Assembly (NCBI GenBank): GCA_016785015.1
Contig: JADHTJ010000021.1
Span: 1 to 46,904 of the forward strand
From: Anaerolineales bacterium
GTDB taxonomy: Bacteria; Chloroflexota; Anaerolineae; Anaerolineales; UBA11858
Reading direction: 5' to 3'
DNA: 46,904 bases
Part shown: positions 17,179 through 25,719 of the stretch, piece after piece
Numbering within the stretch: the stretch's first letter is position 1
Layout of the letters: each line of letters begins with the position of its first letter
Position numbers and translations under genes: made by a program
The notes under the pieces: generated by a model
What the model was told of the DNA's origin: nothing
Seen by the model: the letters and a program-made list of their open reading frames with translations, nothing else
Databases searched by the model: none

Positions 17179-18867
17179 TTACTCAATAGAAATAATGAAT
17201 TGATAGTGAGGTTGCCCGCCGTTCTGCACTTCGATCTCATGATCTGGGTAAGTTTCACGGATCAAATCGCCAATACGAAAAGCCTCCGTCTTGGGTATGT
17301 CTACGCCATAGAACATGGTGATTAATTCATATTCGTTGGCGTCAGCCTGTTCGAGGAATGAAAAACAGGCATTCTGTAAATTGTCCGAGGATAAGATAAG
17401 TTTCCCATTGTGCAAGACGATAATTTCACCCTCTTGAACATTGACTCCGTCTATTTCGACCGTGCGTGTTGCGGTGGTGATCTCTCCGGTTTCGATATCT
17501 TCGAGTGCGGAGGTCATATCCTCAACTACAGCATCAAAATCCCCGTCAGGGATTAATCGCAGCAAAGCACTGACTCCTTGCGGGACGGTACGGCTAGGGA
17601 TCACTGCGGTTTGCTTGACGGTCACCTCAGTGGCGGCTTTGGCAGCCATAATGATATTCTTATTGTTCGGCAATATGATAACTTTGTCTGTTGGTAAGTT
17701 CTCGAAGGATGCCAGAATGTCTTGCGTGCTGGGATTCATCGTCTGGCCGCCCTCAACGATAGCTGCAGCTCCCAGGCTGGCGAATACGTTGGCGAAGCCT
17801 GGACCTGGAGCAACGGTCACCACAGCAATTTGCCCAGGTTCCACTGGCGTCAATTTCAAAGGTTGTTCTTGACGCTGCTTCTCTAACTCATCCATTTGAG
17901 CCAGTAAGTTTTCAATATGAACTTTGGTGATCGTACCGATGCCCATGGTGTAATCGATGGGTTCGTAGCGCTTCTCGGTGGGTACATGGATATGCATGCG
18001 ATACATGCCATCACCCTCACCAATCTGGATGGATGTGCCCATATCTTCAAGGGCATCGAAATATTTTTCCAAATTTAATGATTCGGTTGGGCGGAAATCG
18101 ACTACCACTTCGTAATCTTGTCCGGGCTCGACAGTTTGCATGGCGTCATCGAAGTTGAGCGCAGAAAGAGGTTTTACCGAGGCAACAGCCGTATCCAGGG
18201 GCATTCCCTTAGAGAAGCGCAGCATACCCTCGATAATGAAATAGAGACCCTTACCCCCTGAATCAACAACGCCGGCATCTTTGAGCACATCTAAGAGATC
18301 AGGCGTTCTCTCAACTGAAGCAGCAGCTTCTTCGACTACGATTTCTAGAATTTCAAATGGATCCTGGGTGTTTTCTAACGCCGCTTCAGCAGCACTGGCG
18401 ATATCTTTCGCGACGGTAAGAATAGTACCCTCTACGGGACGCACTACCCCTTTGTATGCTGTATCACGTGCCGCAGCAAATGCAGATGCAAGTGTAGGGG
18501 CGTCGATGACTTCATGTCCATCTAAAGCTCGGGCAAATCCACGCCAAATTTGAGAGAGGATCACTCCTGAGTTCCCCCGAGCGCCCATAAGCGCTCCTTG
18601 GGCTAAGTCGTTGGCTGTTTTTCCGACATGTTCTTCAGGGGAGTCCTTGATTTCATCAAAGGCGGATTGCATAGTCAGCACCATATTGGTGCCAGTATCC
18701 CCATCGGGAACAGGAAAAACATTGAGAGCATTGACCAACTCCTGGTTTGTGCGCAGCCAGGTCAGACCAGCAGAAGCTAAATTTTTTAGTGCGAATCCAT
18801 CAATGGGTCGTTGGCGAATTTTTTCAATAAATTCTGGTGTTGCTTCAGATTCGGGGGGTGTAGTCAT
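17179..18867 (-). CDS. fakA: DAK2-domain fatty acid kinase (FakA/YloV)
   Basis: A 562-residue cytoplasmic kinase that phosphorylates fatty acids held by a DegV/FakB protein, feeding exogenous fatty acids into phospholipids. The N-terminal DhaL-like domain shows NVFPVPDGDTGTNM and GARGNSGVILSQIWRGFA; the middle and C-terminal DegV-like domains follow (VDSGGKGLYFIIEG). Length is normal for YloV. TAGGAG at 18877-18882 fits the ATG at 18867 (or the TTG at 18870). Asp23 lies 84 bases upstream and degV downstream, matching the yloU-yloV arrangement. Confidence 0.93.
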   Translation of the reverse strand: MTTPPESEATPEFIEKIRQRPIDGFALKNLASAGLTWLRTNQELVNALNVFPVPDGDTGTNMVLTMQSAFDEIKDSPEEHVGKTANDLAQGALMGARGNSGVILSQIWRGFARALDGHEVIDAPTLASAFAAARDTAYKGVVRPVEGTILTVAKDIASAAEAALENTQDPFEILEIVVEEAAASVERTPDLLDVLKDAGVVDSGGKGLYFIIEGMLRFSKGMPLDTAVASVKPLSALNFDDAMQTVEPGQDYEVVVDFRPTESLNLEKYFDALEDMGTSIQIGEGDGMYRMHIHVPTEKRYEPIDYTMGIGTITKVHIENLLAQMDELEKQRQEQPLKLTPVEPGQIAVVTVAPGPGFANVFASLGAAAIVEGGQTMNPSTQDILASFENLPTDKVIILPNNKNIIMAAKAATEVTVKQTAVIPSRTVPQGVSALLRLIPDGDFDAVVEDMTSALEDIETGEITTATRTVEIDGVNVQEGEIIVLHNGKLILSSDNLQNACFSFLEQADANEYELITMFYGVDIPKTEAFRIGDLIRETYPDHEIEVQNGGQPHYQFIISIE

Positions 18868-18901
18868 CAATAATGGCTCCTAAAACAATAATTCGCCCGA
18901 A

Positions 18902-18936
18902 TTCGAATCATGAGTACAAATAAAATTCGATTCGAA
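18902..18936. promoter_or_regulatory. Inverted repeat between asp23 and fakA
   Basis: TTCGAATC at 18902-18909 and GATTCGAA at 18929-18936 are perfect inverted arms 19 bases apart; ATTCGAATC also repeats directly (18901, 18930). It could be an operator or RNA hairpin inside the asp23-fakA operon. No matching known regulator site was recognised. Confidence 0.35.
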
Positions 18937-18950
18937 TCTGGTAATTTAGT

Positions 18951-19310
18951 TTAATCGTCAAGATCGCTAATTCGTAATCCTTGGACGTGGACATTGATTT
19001 CGTTTAATGGTACCCCCATTGATTTTTCAACATGGAAACGTACAGTTTTGGCGACACTGGCAGCCACTGATTTAATTCGAGTTCCATATTGAATTATGAT
19101 ATACATATCGATGTTGATATGTTCTCCGGTGAAGTGTACTTCAACGCCATGGGTGGGGTCTTTGATAAGCAAGGATGAAATCCCATCGACGACATTTTTG
19201 GATGCCATTCCAACAACGCCATACGATTCTAGAGCAGATTGATAGGCAATTGTTGCGATAGCTTTGGGAGAAACATGGATGCTTCCAATTTGTGTTATTT
19301 CATTTGTCAT
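18951..19310 (-). CDS. Asp23/Gls24 family envelope stress protein (YloU-like)
   Basis: A 119-residue Asp23-type protein: GSIHVSPKAIATIAYQSA, then GVVGM, a central beta region (GVEVHFTGEHINIDMYIIIQYG) and a C-terminal VNVHVQG-like end (INVHVQGLRI). The family is tied to the envelope and fatty-acid handling; in Bacillus, yloU sits between rpmB and yloV. The same order is seen here, with rpmB divergent. No strong ribosome site precedes the ATG. Confidence 0.9.
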   Translation of the reverse strand: MTNEITQIGSIHVSPKAIATIAYQSALESYGVVGMASKNVVDGISSLLIKDPTHGVEVHFTGEHINIDMYIIIQYGTRIKSVAASVAKTVRFHVEKSMGVPLNEINVHVQGLRISDLDD

Positions 19311-19373
19311 ATCTGTTTGCTCGCTTGAAAGAGAATAGTTAATGTGGTAACATCTTCCGATTTAGTCAGATAT

Positions 19374-19379
19374 TATAAT
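19374..19379 (+). promoter_or_regulatory. Possible -10 element of the rpmB promoter
   Basis: A perfect TATAAT lies 55 bases upstream of the rpmB start in the divergent rpmB/asp23 gap. No good -35 is seen 16-18 bases further up, so the assignment is tentative. Confidence 0.4.
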
Positions 19380-19390
19380 ACTTTGTCACT

Positions 19391-19426
19391 AAAAAAGCTT
19401 GAAAGGCTAAAAAAGCTTGAAAGGAT
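19391..19426 (+). repeat. Tandem 18-bp repeat in the rpmB leader
   Basis: Two adjacent 18-base units (19391-19408 and 19409-19426) differ at one base. Each contains GCTTGAAAGG. The second supplies the AAGG that serves as ribosome site for rpmB. Confidence 0.75.
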
Positions 19427-19433
19427 AAGCAAG

Positions 19434-19616
19434 ATGGCAATTTGTGAAAGTTGTGGAAAAAAAACCACCTTTGGTCGCAGCGTTCCCTGGTCCAAAAAAT
19501 CGACTCGGCGTCAGTTTAAACCAAATTTGCAAAAAGTTTCAGTTTATGAAGACGGCAAGAAAATTCGCAAAACTATGTGCACTCGTTGTTTACGTACATT
19601 AGTTAAGACAGCATAA
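19434..19616 (+). CDS. rpmB: 50S ribosomal protein L28
   Basis: A 60-residue ribosomal protein of the large subunit. Sequence MAICESCGKKTTFG with VPWSKKSTRRQFKPN and MCTRCLRTL is the zinc-binding form of L28, with two CxxC pairs. The ATG at 19434 was preferred over an upstream in-frame start because AAGG lies nine bases before it and it gives the normal length. It is divergent from the asp23 operon and followed by a strong terminator. Confidence 0.95.
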   Translation: MAICESCGKKTTFGRSVPWSKKSTRRQFKPNLQKVSVYEDGKKIRKTMCTRCLRTLVKTA

Positions 19617-19637
19617 GTTTAAGAACAAGTCTATTAC

Positions 19638-19686
19638 AAGTCTGGGCTTTGGTAAATTTCGTTACTTGCCAAAGCCCAGACTTTTT
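19638..19686 (+). terminator. Strong terminator after rpmB
   Basis: A 15-pair perfect stem (19638-19652 with 19669-19683) ends in a T run at 19682-19686. Pairing can extend through GGTAA/TTGCC-type bases near the loop. The A-rich left side lets it also act weakly on minus. Confidence 0.85.
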
Positions 19687-19746
19687 AACACGCAAATGTA
19701 GCCGGAGTTCCTCTGCCGAACTACTTTTGAGCAAATTTGGAGCAGT

Positions 19747-20823
19747 TTATCGAAACACTGAATAATATATCCACAGCCAGAATGGTATTAATCCCCCAAC
19801 AGAAAGCAGGGCTATCAGGCTAAGCAGGGCAGTCGTAAAATCGATATCCAGTGCAGAATTATTTTTTGGCGCTGCTCTCATGGATGGTGGCAAGGTGGGA
19901 GATTGCACTGGTTTCGGTTGTTGTCTAATAGGTTCGGGCCGCAGCGATTGGCGCTGCTGTTGAGTTTCTTTACGGGGTGTTGCAGTTGCTACGCTAGATT
20001 TTTCTTCTTTTGAAAATGTAATCAACACTCGACCCAGTTGATCGGCCGTACGGTATCTGGTAGATGGTTCCTTCGAGAGAACCTTAAGAATGATCCGATT
20101 CAAATTGTCGCTGATAGTTGGGCGAATTTCTTTTGGAGGGCGCGGATTTTCTTCACGATGCAGGCGAGCCAACTCGTTGCCAGATTCAGCTATGAAAGGA
20201 AGTTGGCCCAGTAAAACTTCATAGAGCACTATGCCCAAACTATAGACATCTGATGCCGGAGAAGGGGAATTGCCGCTTGCCTGTTCTGGAGAGAAATATT
20301 GTGGCGAACCCCAGACGATTTGTGTGCGTTCTTCAGGTCGTATCGATGCCAGGGCGCGGGCAATGCCGAAATCGGTTACTTTAAGGCGTCTATCGGGTGT
20401 GACCAGCATGTTTTGGGGTTTGACGTCACAGTGAACCAATCCCGCTCGATGCGCATAGCCAACCCCGGCGCAAGCCTGCACTAGCAGAGATATTCCCGAT
20501 TTAATTGAATAGCGCCCGCGCTTTTCGATCAACTCTTTTAGCGTGGCGCCTGGTACAAACTCCATCACAATAAAAATGCGACCCTGATCTATTCCAAAGT
20601 CATGCACTGTAACGATATTGGGATGAGAAAGGTTGGCCGCTGCTTTTGCTTCTTGTCTGAAGCGCTCTCTGAAAGCCGGATCGTGAGAATAATCCTTGCG
20701 CAGCACTTTGATTGCTACAGTGCGTTCCAGCATCAAATCGCGCGCTTTGTAAACAATGGCCATGCCGCCGCTGCCTAAGCGTTCCTCGAGTTGATAGCGT
20801 TTGCTGAGTAACGTATTTGTCAT
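19747..20823 (-). CDS. Membrane-anchored Ser/Thr protein kinase
   Basis: A 358-residue Hanks-type kinase. Gly loop GSGGMAIVYK (17-26), catalytic Lys39 in VAIK, catalytic loop HCDVKPQN (~132), DFGIAR, and SPEQ in the activation segment. The Arg before the catalytic Asp is Cys, so it is a non-RD kinase, a group often not dependent on activation-loop phosphorylation. A Gln/Pro/Arg-rich linker (~270-325) leads to one C-terminal membrane segment (LLSLIALLSVGGLIPFWLWIY), leaving almost nothing outside. It lacks PASTA or other sensor domains. The neighbours are convergent rpmB and a divergent lipid kinase. Substrates are unknown. Confidence 0.9.
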   Translation of the reverse strand: MTNTLLSKRYQLEERLGSGGMAIVYKARDLMLERTVAIKVLRKDYSHDPAFRERFRQEAKAAANLSHPNIVTVHDFGIDQGRIFIVMEFVPGATLKELIEKRGRYSIKSGISLLVQACAGVGYAHRAGLVHCDVKPQNMLVTPDRRLKVTDFGIARALASIRPEERTQIVWGSPQYFSPEQASGNSPSPASDVYSLGIVLYEVLLGQLPFIAESGNELARLHREENPRPPKEIRPTISDNLNRIILKVLSKEPSTRYRTADQLGRVLITFSKEEKSSVATATPRKETQQQRQSLRPEPIRQQPKPVQSPTLPPSMRAAPKNNSALDIDFTTALLSLIALLSVGGLIPFWLWIYYSVFR

Positions 20824-20835
20824 TAGAATTTTGCG

Positions 20836-20911
20836 GGTTTTATAGGAATTGCCGTGAGAGACATTACATTTGGGGGAAGGGGGCTCTTACCACGGCGGAT
20901 CCTAGAGACCC
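20836..20911. repeat. Short relative of the palindromic MITE-like repeat
   Basis: The left part (TATAGGAATTGCCGTGAGAG, then ACATTTGGGGG) and the right part (TTACCACGGCGGATCCTAGA) match the ends and inner arm of the 109-base palindrome at 43492-43600 in reverse orientation. Of the last 27 bases, 22 match. The second inner arm is absent here. It lies in the gap between the kinase and the lipid kinase. Confidence 0.7.
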
Positions 20912-20923
20912 ATTATGGGTTTC

Positions 20924-20952
20924 TTCGCATCCGTTTGGCTTTCGGGTAGAAT
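20924..20952 (+). promoter_or_regulatory. Possible promoter of the lipid kinase gene
   Basis: TTCGCA (20924-20929) and TAGAAT (20947-20952) are spaced 17 bases apart, about 70 bases before the TTG start at 21025. The -35 is a weak match. Confidence 0.3.
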
Positions 20953-21024
20953 TGTACCATTCAAGAACCCTCGCTGAAATTTCTGTTTCACCAATGTACA
21001 TTGTTTTTTCTTAAGAGTGTAAAA

Positions 21025-21972
21025 TTGTTTAGTGCCCTGATTGTCTACAACCCTGCTGCAGGTCGTTTCCCTTCAAGAATACTGACAGAACGAGCCGCGA
21101 ATGTCCTACGCTCAGAAGGTTGGGAGATTCACATTGAAGAAACCCAAGGTGGCCCGCATATTACCCAAATGGCGCAGCAAGCAGTCAATGCCAATTTAGA
21201 TGCCTTTTTCACTGCAGGTGGCGATGGATCCTTGAATTATGCTGTTAAGGGACTGTTGGGAGGCGAAACTGCATTAGGCGTTCTCCCTGCTGGCACAGCT
21301 AATGTTTGGGCAAAGGAATTAGGTTTACCCGACCTGACCTGGACACGCTGGATGGCATTGGAAGAGAGCGCAAAGCGCCTCGCATCTGCCAATATAAGAG
21401 AAGTCGATATTGGGTACTGCAATGGTCAACCGTTCTTATTATGGGGGGGTGTAGGCTTAGATGCATTCGTAATTCACCGTATCGAGCCGCGCGGACGCTG
21501 GGAGAAAAGCTTTGCGGTGGCCCAATACACTGCCAACGCAATTCGTCAGGCATCGTTGATGGGGGGTGTTGATATTCAAGTTCACACCACAGATGGTGAA
21601 GATATCGCTGGTCACTATCTATTAGCCGTGGCTAGTAATATTCATCTTTATGCCGGCGGTGTTGCTGAGATTTCGCCTGGTGCGCGCTTGGATGATGGTC
21701 TGATGGACCTATGGCTATTTTCTGGTGATACTTGGATGGAGGCAATTACACATGCCTTCGATTTGATGTCAGGCAGACACTTGAAGTCAGATCAAACGCG
21801 TTGTATTCCGTTTAACAAAGTTACGCTCTCTTCAGAATCGCCTCTCTACATCCAAATGGATGGAGAACCGTTTGATGAAAGTCATGAAGTCCTCATAGAA
21901 GTTCTTCCAAAAGCTCTTCGGGTAATGGTGCCTCAAAAAGCGCCGCGTGCTCTCTTCGATGATATGGCATAA
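21025..21972 (+). CDS. Diacylglycerol/lipid kinase family protein (YegS/DgkB-like)
   Basis: A 315-residue lipid kinase of the DAGK catalytic family. It has the opening VYNPAAGR, nucleotide motif GGDGSLNYAV, and LGVLPAGTANVWAKEL, then the C-terminal beta-rich part ending in QMDGEP. Such enzymes phosphorylate diacylglycerol or related lipids at the inner face of the membrane. A TTG start at 21025 is preferred: AAGAG lies eight bases upstream and it gives the typical N-terminus MFSALIVYNPAAGR; another TTG exists at 21001. The stop is six bases before the SH3 gene. Confidence 0.88.
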   Translation: MFSALIVYNPAAGRFPSRILTERAANVLRSEGWEIHIEETQGGPHITQMAQQAVNANLDAFFTAGGDGSLNYAVKGLLGGETALGVLPAGTANVWAKELGLPDLTWTRWMALEESAKRLASANIREVDIGYCNGQPFLLWGGVGLDAFVIHRIEPRGRWEKSFAVAQYTANAIRQASLMGGVDIQVHTTDGEDIAGHYLLAVASNIHLYAGGVAEISPGARLDDGLMDLWLFSGDTWMEAITHAFDLMSGRHLKSDQTRCIPFNKVTLSSESPLYIQMDGEPFDESHEVLIEVLPKALRVMVPQKAPRALFDDMA

Positions 21973-21978
21973 CAGATC

Positions 21979-22446
21979 ATGAGAAGAATTCCGATTATTG
22001 AGATTATTGGATCCATACTGGTTGGTTTGGGCCTCTTTCTATTTGTGATATTCGTGTTGAACGTATTAAGACCTTCAGGAACTTCGGTTGGGGTGGTTAC
22101 CGTTATGTTGGACGTAATCTATGCCCCAACAGAAACTCCAATTCCTCCAACGCCTCTTCCAGTAACTCCTACTATCGCGCTTGATGTTCCTCCGCCAGCG
22201 AGCGGAATTTCTGAAGGGGGCTATGTGCAAATTAGTGGGACAGGTGGAGATGGTTTACGCGTTAGAGAAGGTCCGGGTCTGGATCGCGAACCTCTCTTCG
22301 TTGGATTAGAGTCGGAAATATTTCAAATCATTGACGGGCCTCACGAAGCAGACGGCTATACATGGTGGCATCTTTCCGCACCTTATGATGAAACCATCCA
22401 TGGGTGGGCAGTGTCGAATTATTTGGCGTTTGTCGAAGCGCCTTGA
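21979..22446 (+). CDS. Single-span membrane protein with SH3b domain
   Basis: A 155-residue protein: a hydrophobic segment at ~10-29 (IGSILVGLGLFLFVIFVLNV), a Pro/Thr-rich linker (PTETPIPPTPLPVTPT) typical of extracytoplasmic spacers, and an SH3b-like domain from ~85 (GLRVREGPGLDREPLFVG ... WWHLSAP ... GWAVSNYL). SH3b domains bind cell-wall or other ligands outside the cell. It starts six bases after the lipid kinase gene and is probably co-transcribed with it and rfbB. Confidence 0.82.
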   Translation: MRRIPIIEIIGSILVGLGLFLFVIFVLNVLRPSGTSVGVVTVMLDVIYAPTETPIPPTPLPVTPTIALDVPPPASGISEGGYVQISGTGGDGLRVREGPGLDREPLFVGLESEIFQIIDGPHEADGYTWWHLSAPYDETIHGWAVSNYLAFVEAP

Positions 22447-22479
22447 GATTGGAATTGTCTTATTGTAAAAAGGATGTTT

Positions 22480-23565
22480 ATGCAAAGTGTATTAGTGACT
22501 GGTGGTGCAGGTTTCATTGGGTCGAATTTCGTGAAGTATCTCCTCAGAGAGGAATCGGATGTGCATGTCATCAACCTGGATGCCTTGACATATGCGGGGA
22601 ATTTAGAAAATTTGAACGATTTGCCCGCACCTGAAAGACATGAATTTATAAAGGGAAATATCTGTGATGGGCCTTTAGTTCATCGTTTGCTTCGAGAGTA
22701 TAAGATTGATACTATCGTACATTTCGCGGCTGAATCCCATGTTGATAGGTCAATATTGGGGCCATCACAATTCATTCAGACGAATATTGTGGGGACATTT
22801 ACTTTGCTCGATGAGGCGAAAAAGTTTTGGGTAGATGAAGAAGCATTCTCGTTAGCAGATGTTCGTTTACATCATATTTCTACCGATGAAGTTTATGGTT
22901 CTTTGGGACCTGATGATCCTCCCTTTTCGGAGACGACTCCTTATGCTCCAAACTCACCCTACGCTGCTTCCAAAGCATCCAGTGACCATCTGGTACGTGC
23001 ATATGGTCATACGTACGGAATGCCCATCTCGATAACTAATTGTTCGAATAACTATGGGCCATTGCAATATCCAGAAAAGCTCATCCCTTTGATGATTTTG
23101 AATGCGCTAACAGGAAAGGATCTGCCGATCTACGGAGATGGCCAACAAATTCGTGATTGGTTGCTTGTCGAGGATCATTGCGAAGCGATTCTGCGCGTCA
23201 TCAAGGATGGAATCCCTGGTGAAACATATAACGTGGGTGGGGGTAATCAGCCAACCAATATTGAAATCGTCGAGTTGATATGCTCATTTCTAGATGAGCT
23301 GGTGCCAGACTCTCCGCACGCTCCGCATATATCACTCATTCGTCATGTGGCTGATCGCCCTGGTCATGATCGTCGCTATGCAATCGATAATACAAAAATT
23401 CGCCGTGAGCTAGATTGGCAACCGCATGATTCTCTACAGAGCGGGTTGCTGAAAACTGTGGAGTGGTATTTACGAAATTCGAATTGGGTATTGATGGTCT
23501 TGAACAACCCGACATTCAAGGGTTGGATTGATCGAAATTATTCAATAGGATCTCTCAATGAATAA
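22480..23565 (+). CDS. rfbB: dTDP-glucose 4,6-dehydratase
   Basis: A 361-residue extended SDR enzyme that converts dTDP-glucose to dTDP-4-keto-6-deoxyglucose. NAD motif TGGAGFIGSN, HFAAESHVDRSI, STDEVYGSLG, the YAASK catalytic pair and NCSNNYGPLQYPEKLIP are all diagnostic. ATG 22480 was chosen because AAAGG ends six bases upstream; another ATG six bases earlier is too close to it. No rmlA, rmlC or rmlD is nearby, so the sugar donor pathway must be completed elsewhere. The stop overlaps the next gene by eight bases, opening the glycan locus. Confidence 0.93.
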   Translation: MQSVLVTGGAGFIGSNFVKYLLREESDVHVINLDALTYAGNLENLNDLPAPERHEFIKGNICDGPLVHRLLREYKIDTIVHFAAESHVDRSILGPSQFIQTNIVGTFTLLDEAKKFWVDEEAFSLADVRLHHISTDEVYGSLGPDDPPFSETTPYAPNSPYAASKASSDHLVRAYGHTYGMPISITNCSNNYGPLQYPEKLIPLMILNALTGKDLPIYGDGQQIRDWLLVEDHCEAILRVIKDGIPGETYNVGGGNQPTNIEIVELICSFLDELVPDSPHAPHISLIRHVADRPGHDRRYAIDNTKIRRELDWQPHDSLQSGLLKTVEWYLRNSNWVLMVLNNPTFKGWIDRNYSIGSLNE

Positions 23566-25456
23566 TCTGGAAATATACAGACGAAAGGATCTACATCACT
23601 TATTGATTATGGCAATATTTGGATGCCTAATAATGCTATGCTCAATGGTGTACTACGAATTCTTCATTGGAATAAACTCGGGTGGAGTTTTCTATAGTCT
23701 CCTTACCTTATTGATCTTGCTTATCATTTTCTGGATGTACTATGTTTTCTTTTCCCCCCAAGCGCTGAAACAAGCAGCTTCGCGTTCACTCCAAATCCTG
23801 GTAGATAGGCCAATCCTGTCAATTGGGTTTGTCATTTTGAGCATAAATACAATATGGGTGTTGCAGTTAATTGGAATCAATTTGAAATATCCGTTTCTTG
23901 GAATGGAATTATTCTTGTTTGGGCTGTTGCTGTCTTTTGTGGCGACAACTCTGATCCTTGGCTACTTTGCATCATTAAATGATGCTTTTACAGCCAGATT
24001 TAAAAATGGAATTAGGATGGTTCATCCTTTAGTGGATAACCATGCATTTTGGGTTATTTTGCTGATCATTCTAATTGGATATGCGTATCGTAATAGCTTA
24101 GAGGGTTATTTATTGAAGGATGATGATTTATTCATCATATCCTGGGCACGAGATGGAAATCCTTTGGTTACGTTCGTAGAGCAACCTGAAATTTATTTGC
24201 GTTATTATCGACCAATCCAATACATAATATTGTGGGTAAATTATCAATTATTTGGCCTAAATTATGCTGGTCATCAAACTTTTATTTTATTTCAACACAT
24301 TATTATTTCTTTGATGCTTTATTGTTTTATTTATAGGGTTACAAATGAGAAAATACACTCTTTTGTAATCACGTTGATGTTTAGTACTCACATCTATGTT
24401 AGCTCAATTGTAGTTTGGACATCCGCTGTTGTTTCTTCCTTGGGACTTGTAATTGTTGTTTCATTATTTTATATTTATCGATTGAAGAATACAGTTGTCT
24501 GGTATTCTATTATGAGTGTTCTCCTATTTAGCGCAATGTTCATGCATGAAATGGGTATGGTTGTATTATTTTCTCTTGGCTTATTTGCAATGTATGCACG
24601 ATACGAGAAAAAAATTACCACTCGCCATTTAGTAGGGATATTTGCATTAGTATTTATGGTATCAATCTGTTATTTGCTTCTTCGTTGGAAATCAGTTGGA
24701 ATATTACCCCAAGGGAAAAGCCTATCTACTGGATATTTTTTTGAATATTACGAAAACCCTGAAACGCTTGGAATCAAACTGTATGTTTATACAGTAGTTG
24801 CGAACATCGTTTCAAATTTCTTTCCAATTTTTAGCAATGTGGGGATTATAAATACATCACGAATACTGATAATTACTTTTGGTATTGTCTTAAGCTTCTT
24901 TACTCCGCAAATAATGAGAAAATATTTCGGAGAAGATGGAAAAGTAACGTTACTTCTTTTTGGAATACTCCTTATTTTAGGATATATATTGTTTAGATTA
25001 TCGGGAGGAATTAATTTCGCTTTGTCGTCTTCAATTCAAAGCATACTAAGTATTTTTATATTTTATTTGATAACTAAATGGGAGAAACTATCTTCAACAC
25101 AGAAAACAATTATTATTTATGCTTTAGGTCTAATAATTGGAAGTAGTATTGCTGCATTCCCATATTTCAGGTGGAGAACTCATTATCCAGGTGTCATTGG
25201 GTGGACAATATTGCTTTCTATTGCAGCGCACTATATAAAAAATAATTTATATTTTGGTAAATATATAAATTTTTTTATAATATTTATTGCATTGATAATG
25301 ATTTGGGGTTATTCTGCGGAACTCAATAGCAGATTGCCAAGAGTAACAATTGAATATGCTAAGTACTTGTGTCATCCAAGCCTTCCTGATGATTTTGTAG
25401 ATGAAGTCGTAAAAGCTTATGAGATCAATGCGAATATAATAAAGGAATGCAGATAA
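23558..25456 (+). CDS. Polytopic glycosyltransferase-like membrane protein
   Basis: A 632-residue protein with about 12-14 hydrophobic segments spread along its length. After the first segments, an outer loop contains LLKDDDLFI (~187-192) followed by YRPIQYIIL and HQTFILFQHI, the pattern of GT-C (PMT/ArnT-like) enzymes that use lipid-linked sugar donors with an acidic pair in the first loop. The short hydrophilic tail ends in NANIIKECR. The gene is more AT-rich than the housekeeping block, as is common for surface-glycan genes. It overlaps rfbB by eight bases. Donor and acceptor are unknown. Confidence 0.75.
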   Translation: MNNLEIYRRKDLHHLLIMAIFGCLIMLCSMVYYEFFIGINSGGVFYSLLTLLILLIIFWMYYVFFSPQALKQAASRSLQILVDRPILSIGFVILSINTIWVLQLIGINLKYPFLGMELFLFGLLLSFVATTLILGYFASLNDAFTARFKNGIRMVHPLVDNHAFWVILLIILIGYAYRNSLEGYLLKDDDLFIISWARDGNPLVTFVEQPEIYLRYYRPIQYIILWVNYQLFGLNYAGHQTFILFQHIIISLMLYCFIYRVTNEKIHSFVITLMFSTHIYVSSIVVWTSAVVSSLGLVIVVSLFYIYRLKNTVVWYSIMSVLLFSAMFMHEMGMVVLFSLGLFAMYARYEKKITTRHLVGIFALVFMVSICYLLLRWKSVGILPQGKSLSTGYFFEYYENPETLGIKLYVYTVVANIVSNFFPIFSNVGIINTSRILIITFGIVLSFFTPQIMRKYFGEDGKVTLLLFGILLILGYILFRLSGGINFALSSSIQSILSIFIFYLITKWEKLSSTQKTIIIYALGLIIGSSIAAFPYFRWRTHYPGVIGWTILLSIAAHYIKNNLYFGKYINFFIIFIALIMIWGYSAELNSRLPRVTIEYAKYLCHPSLPDDFVDEVVKAYEINANIIKECR

Positions 25457-25649
25457 TTTTGTGTCTATTTATACGTGCTAACATACAGATTGAAAGTGGG
25501 TAGTAGATCATGGGCTTGTTATAAACGGAAAGCAACTGCTTATTTATACCCGCAGTAAGAGGGAATACCTAGCTTTTCTGCCTGCCAATATGATGCCTTT
25601 CAAAAATATTTCTTAATCCTTTATGTATTCAACCTTTACTTAGACTTTC

Positions 25650-25678
25650 TTTACTTGATTAATCTTATCCATTAGAAT
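25650..25678 (+). promoter_or_regulatory. Promoter of the transketolase-led glycan operon
   Basis: TTTACT (25650-25655) and TAGAAT (25673-25678) are spaced 17 bases apart, about 40 bases before the GTG start at 25720. The rest of the 263-base gap 25457-25719 is AT-rich and holds no gene that can be supported. Confidence 0.55.
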
Positions 25679-25719
25679 ACACATCGTTTTATCCGCCTTA
25701 ATAACACTGGAGTAAGGCT

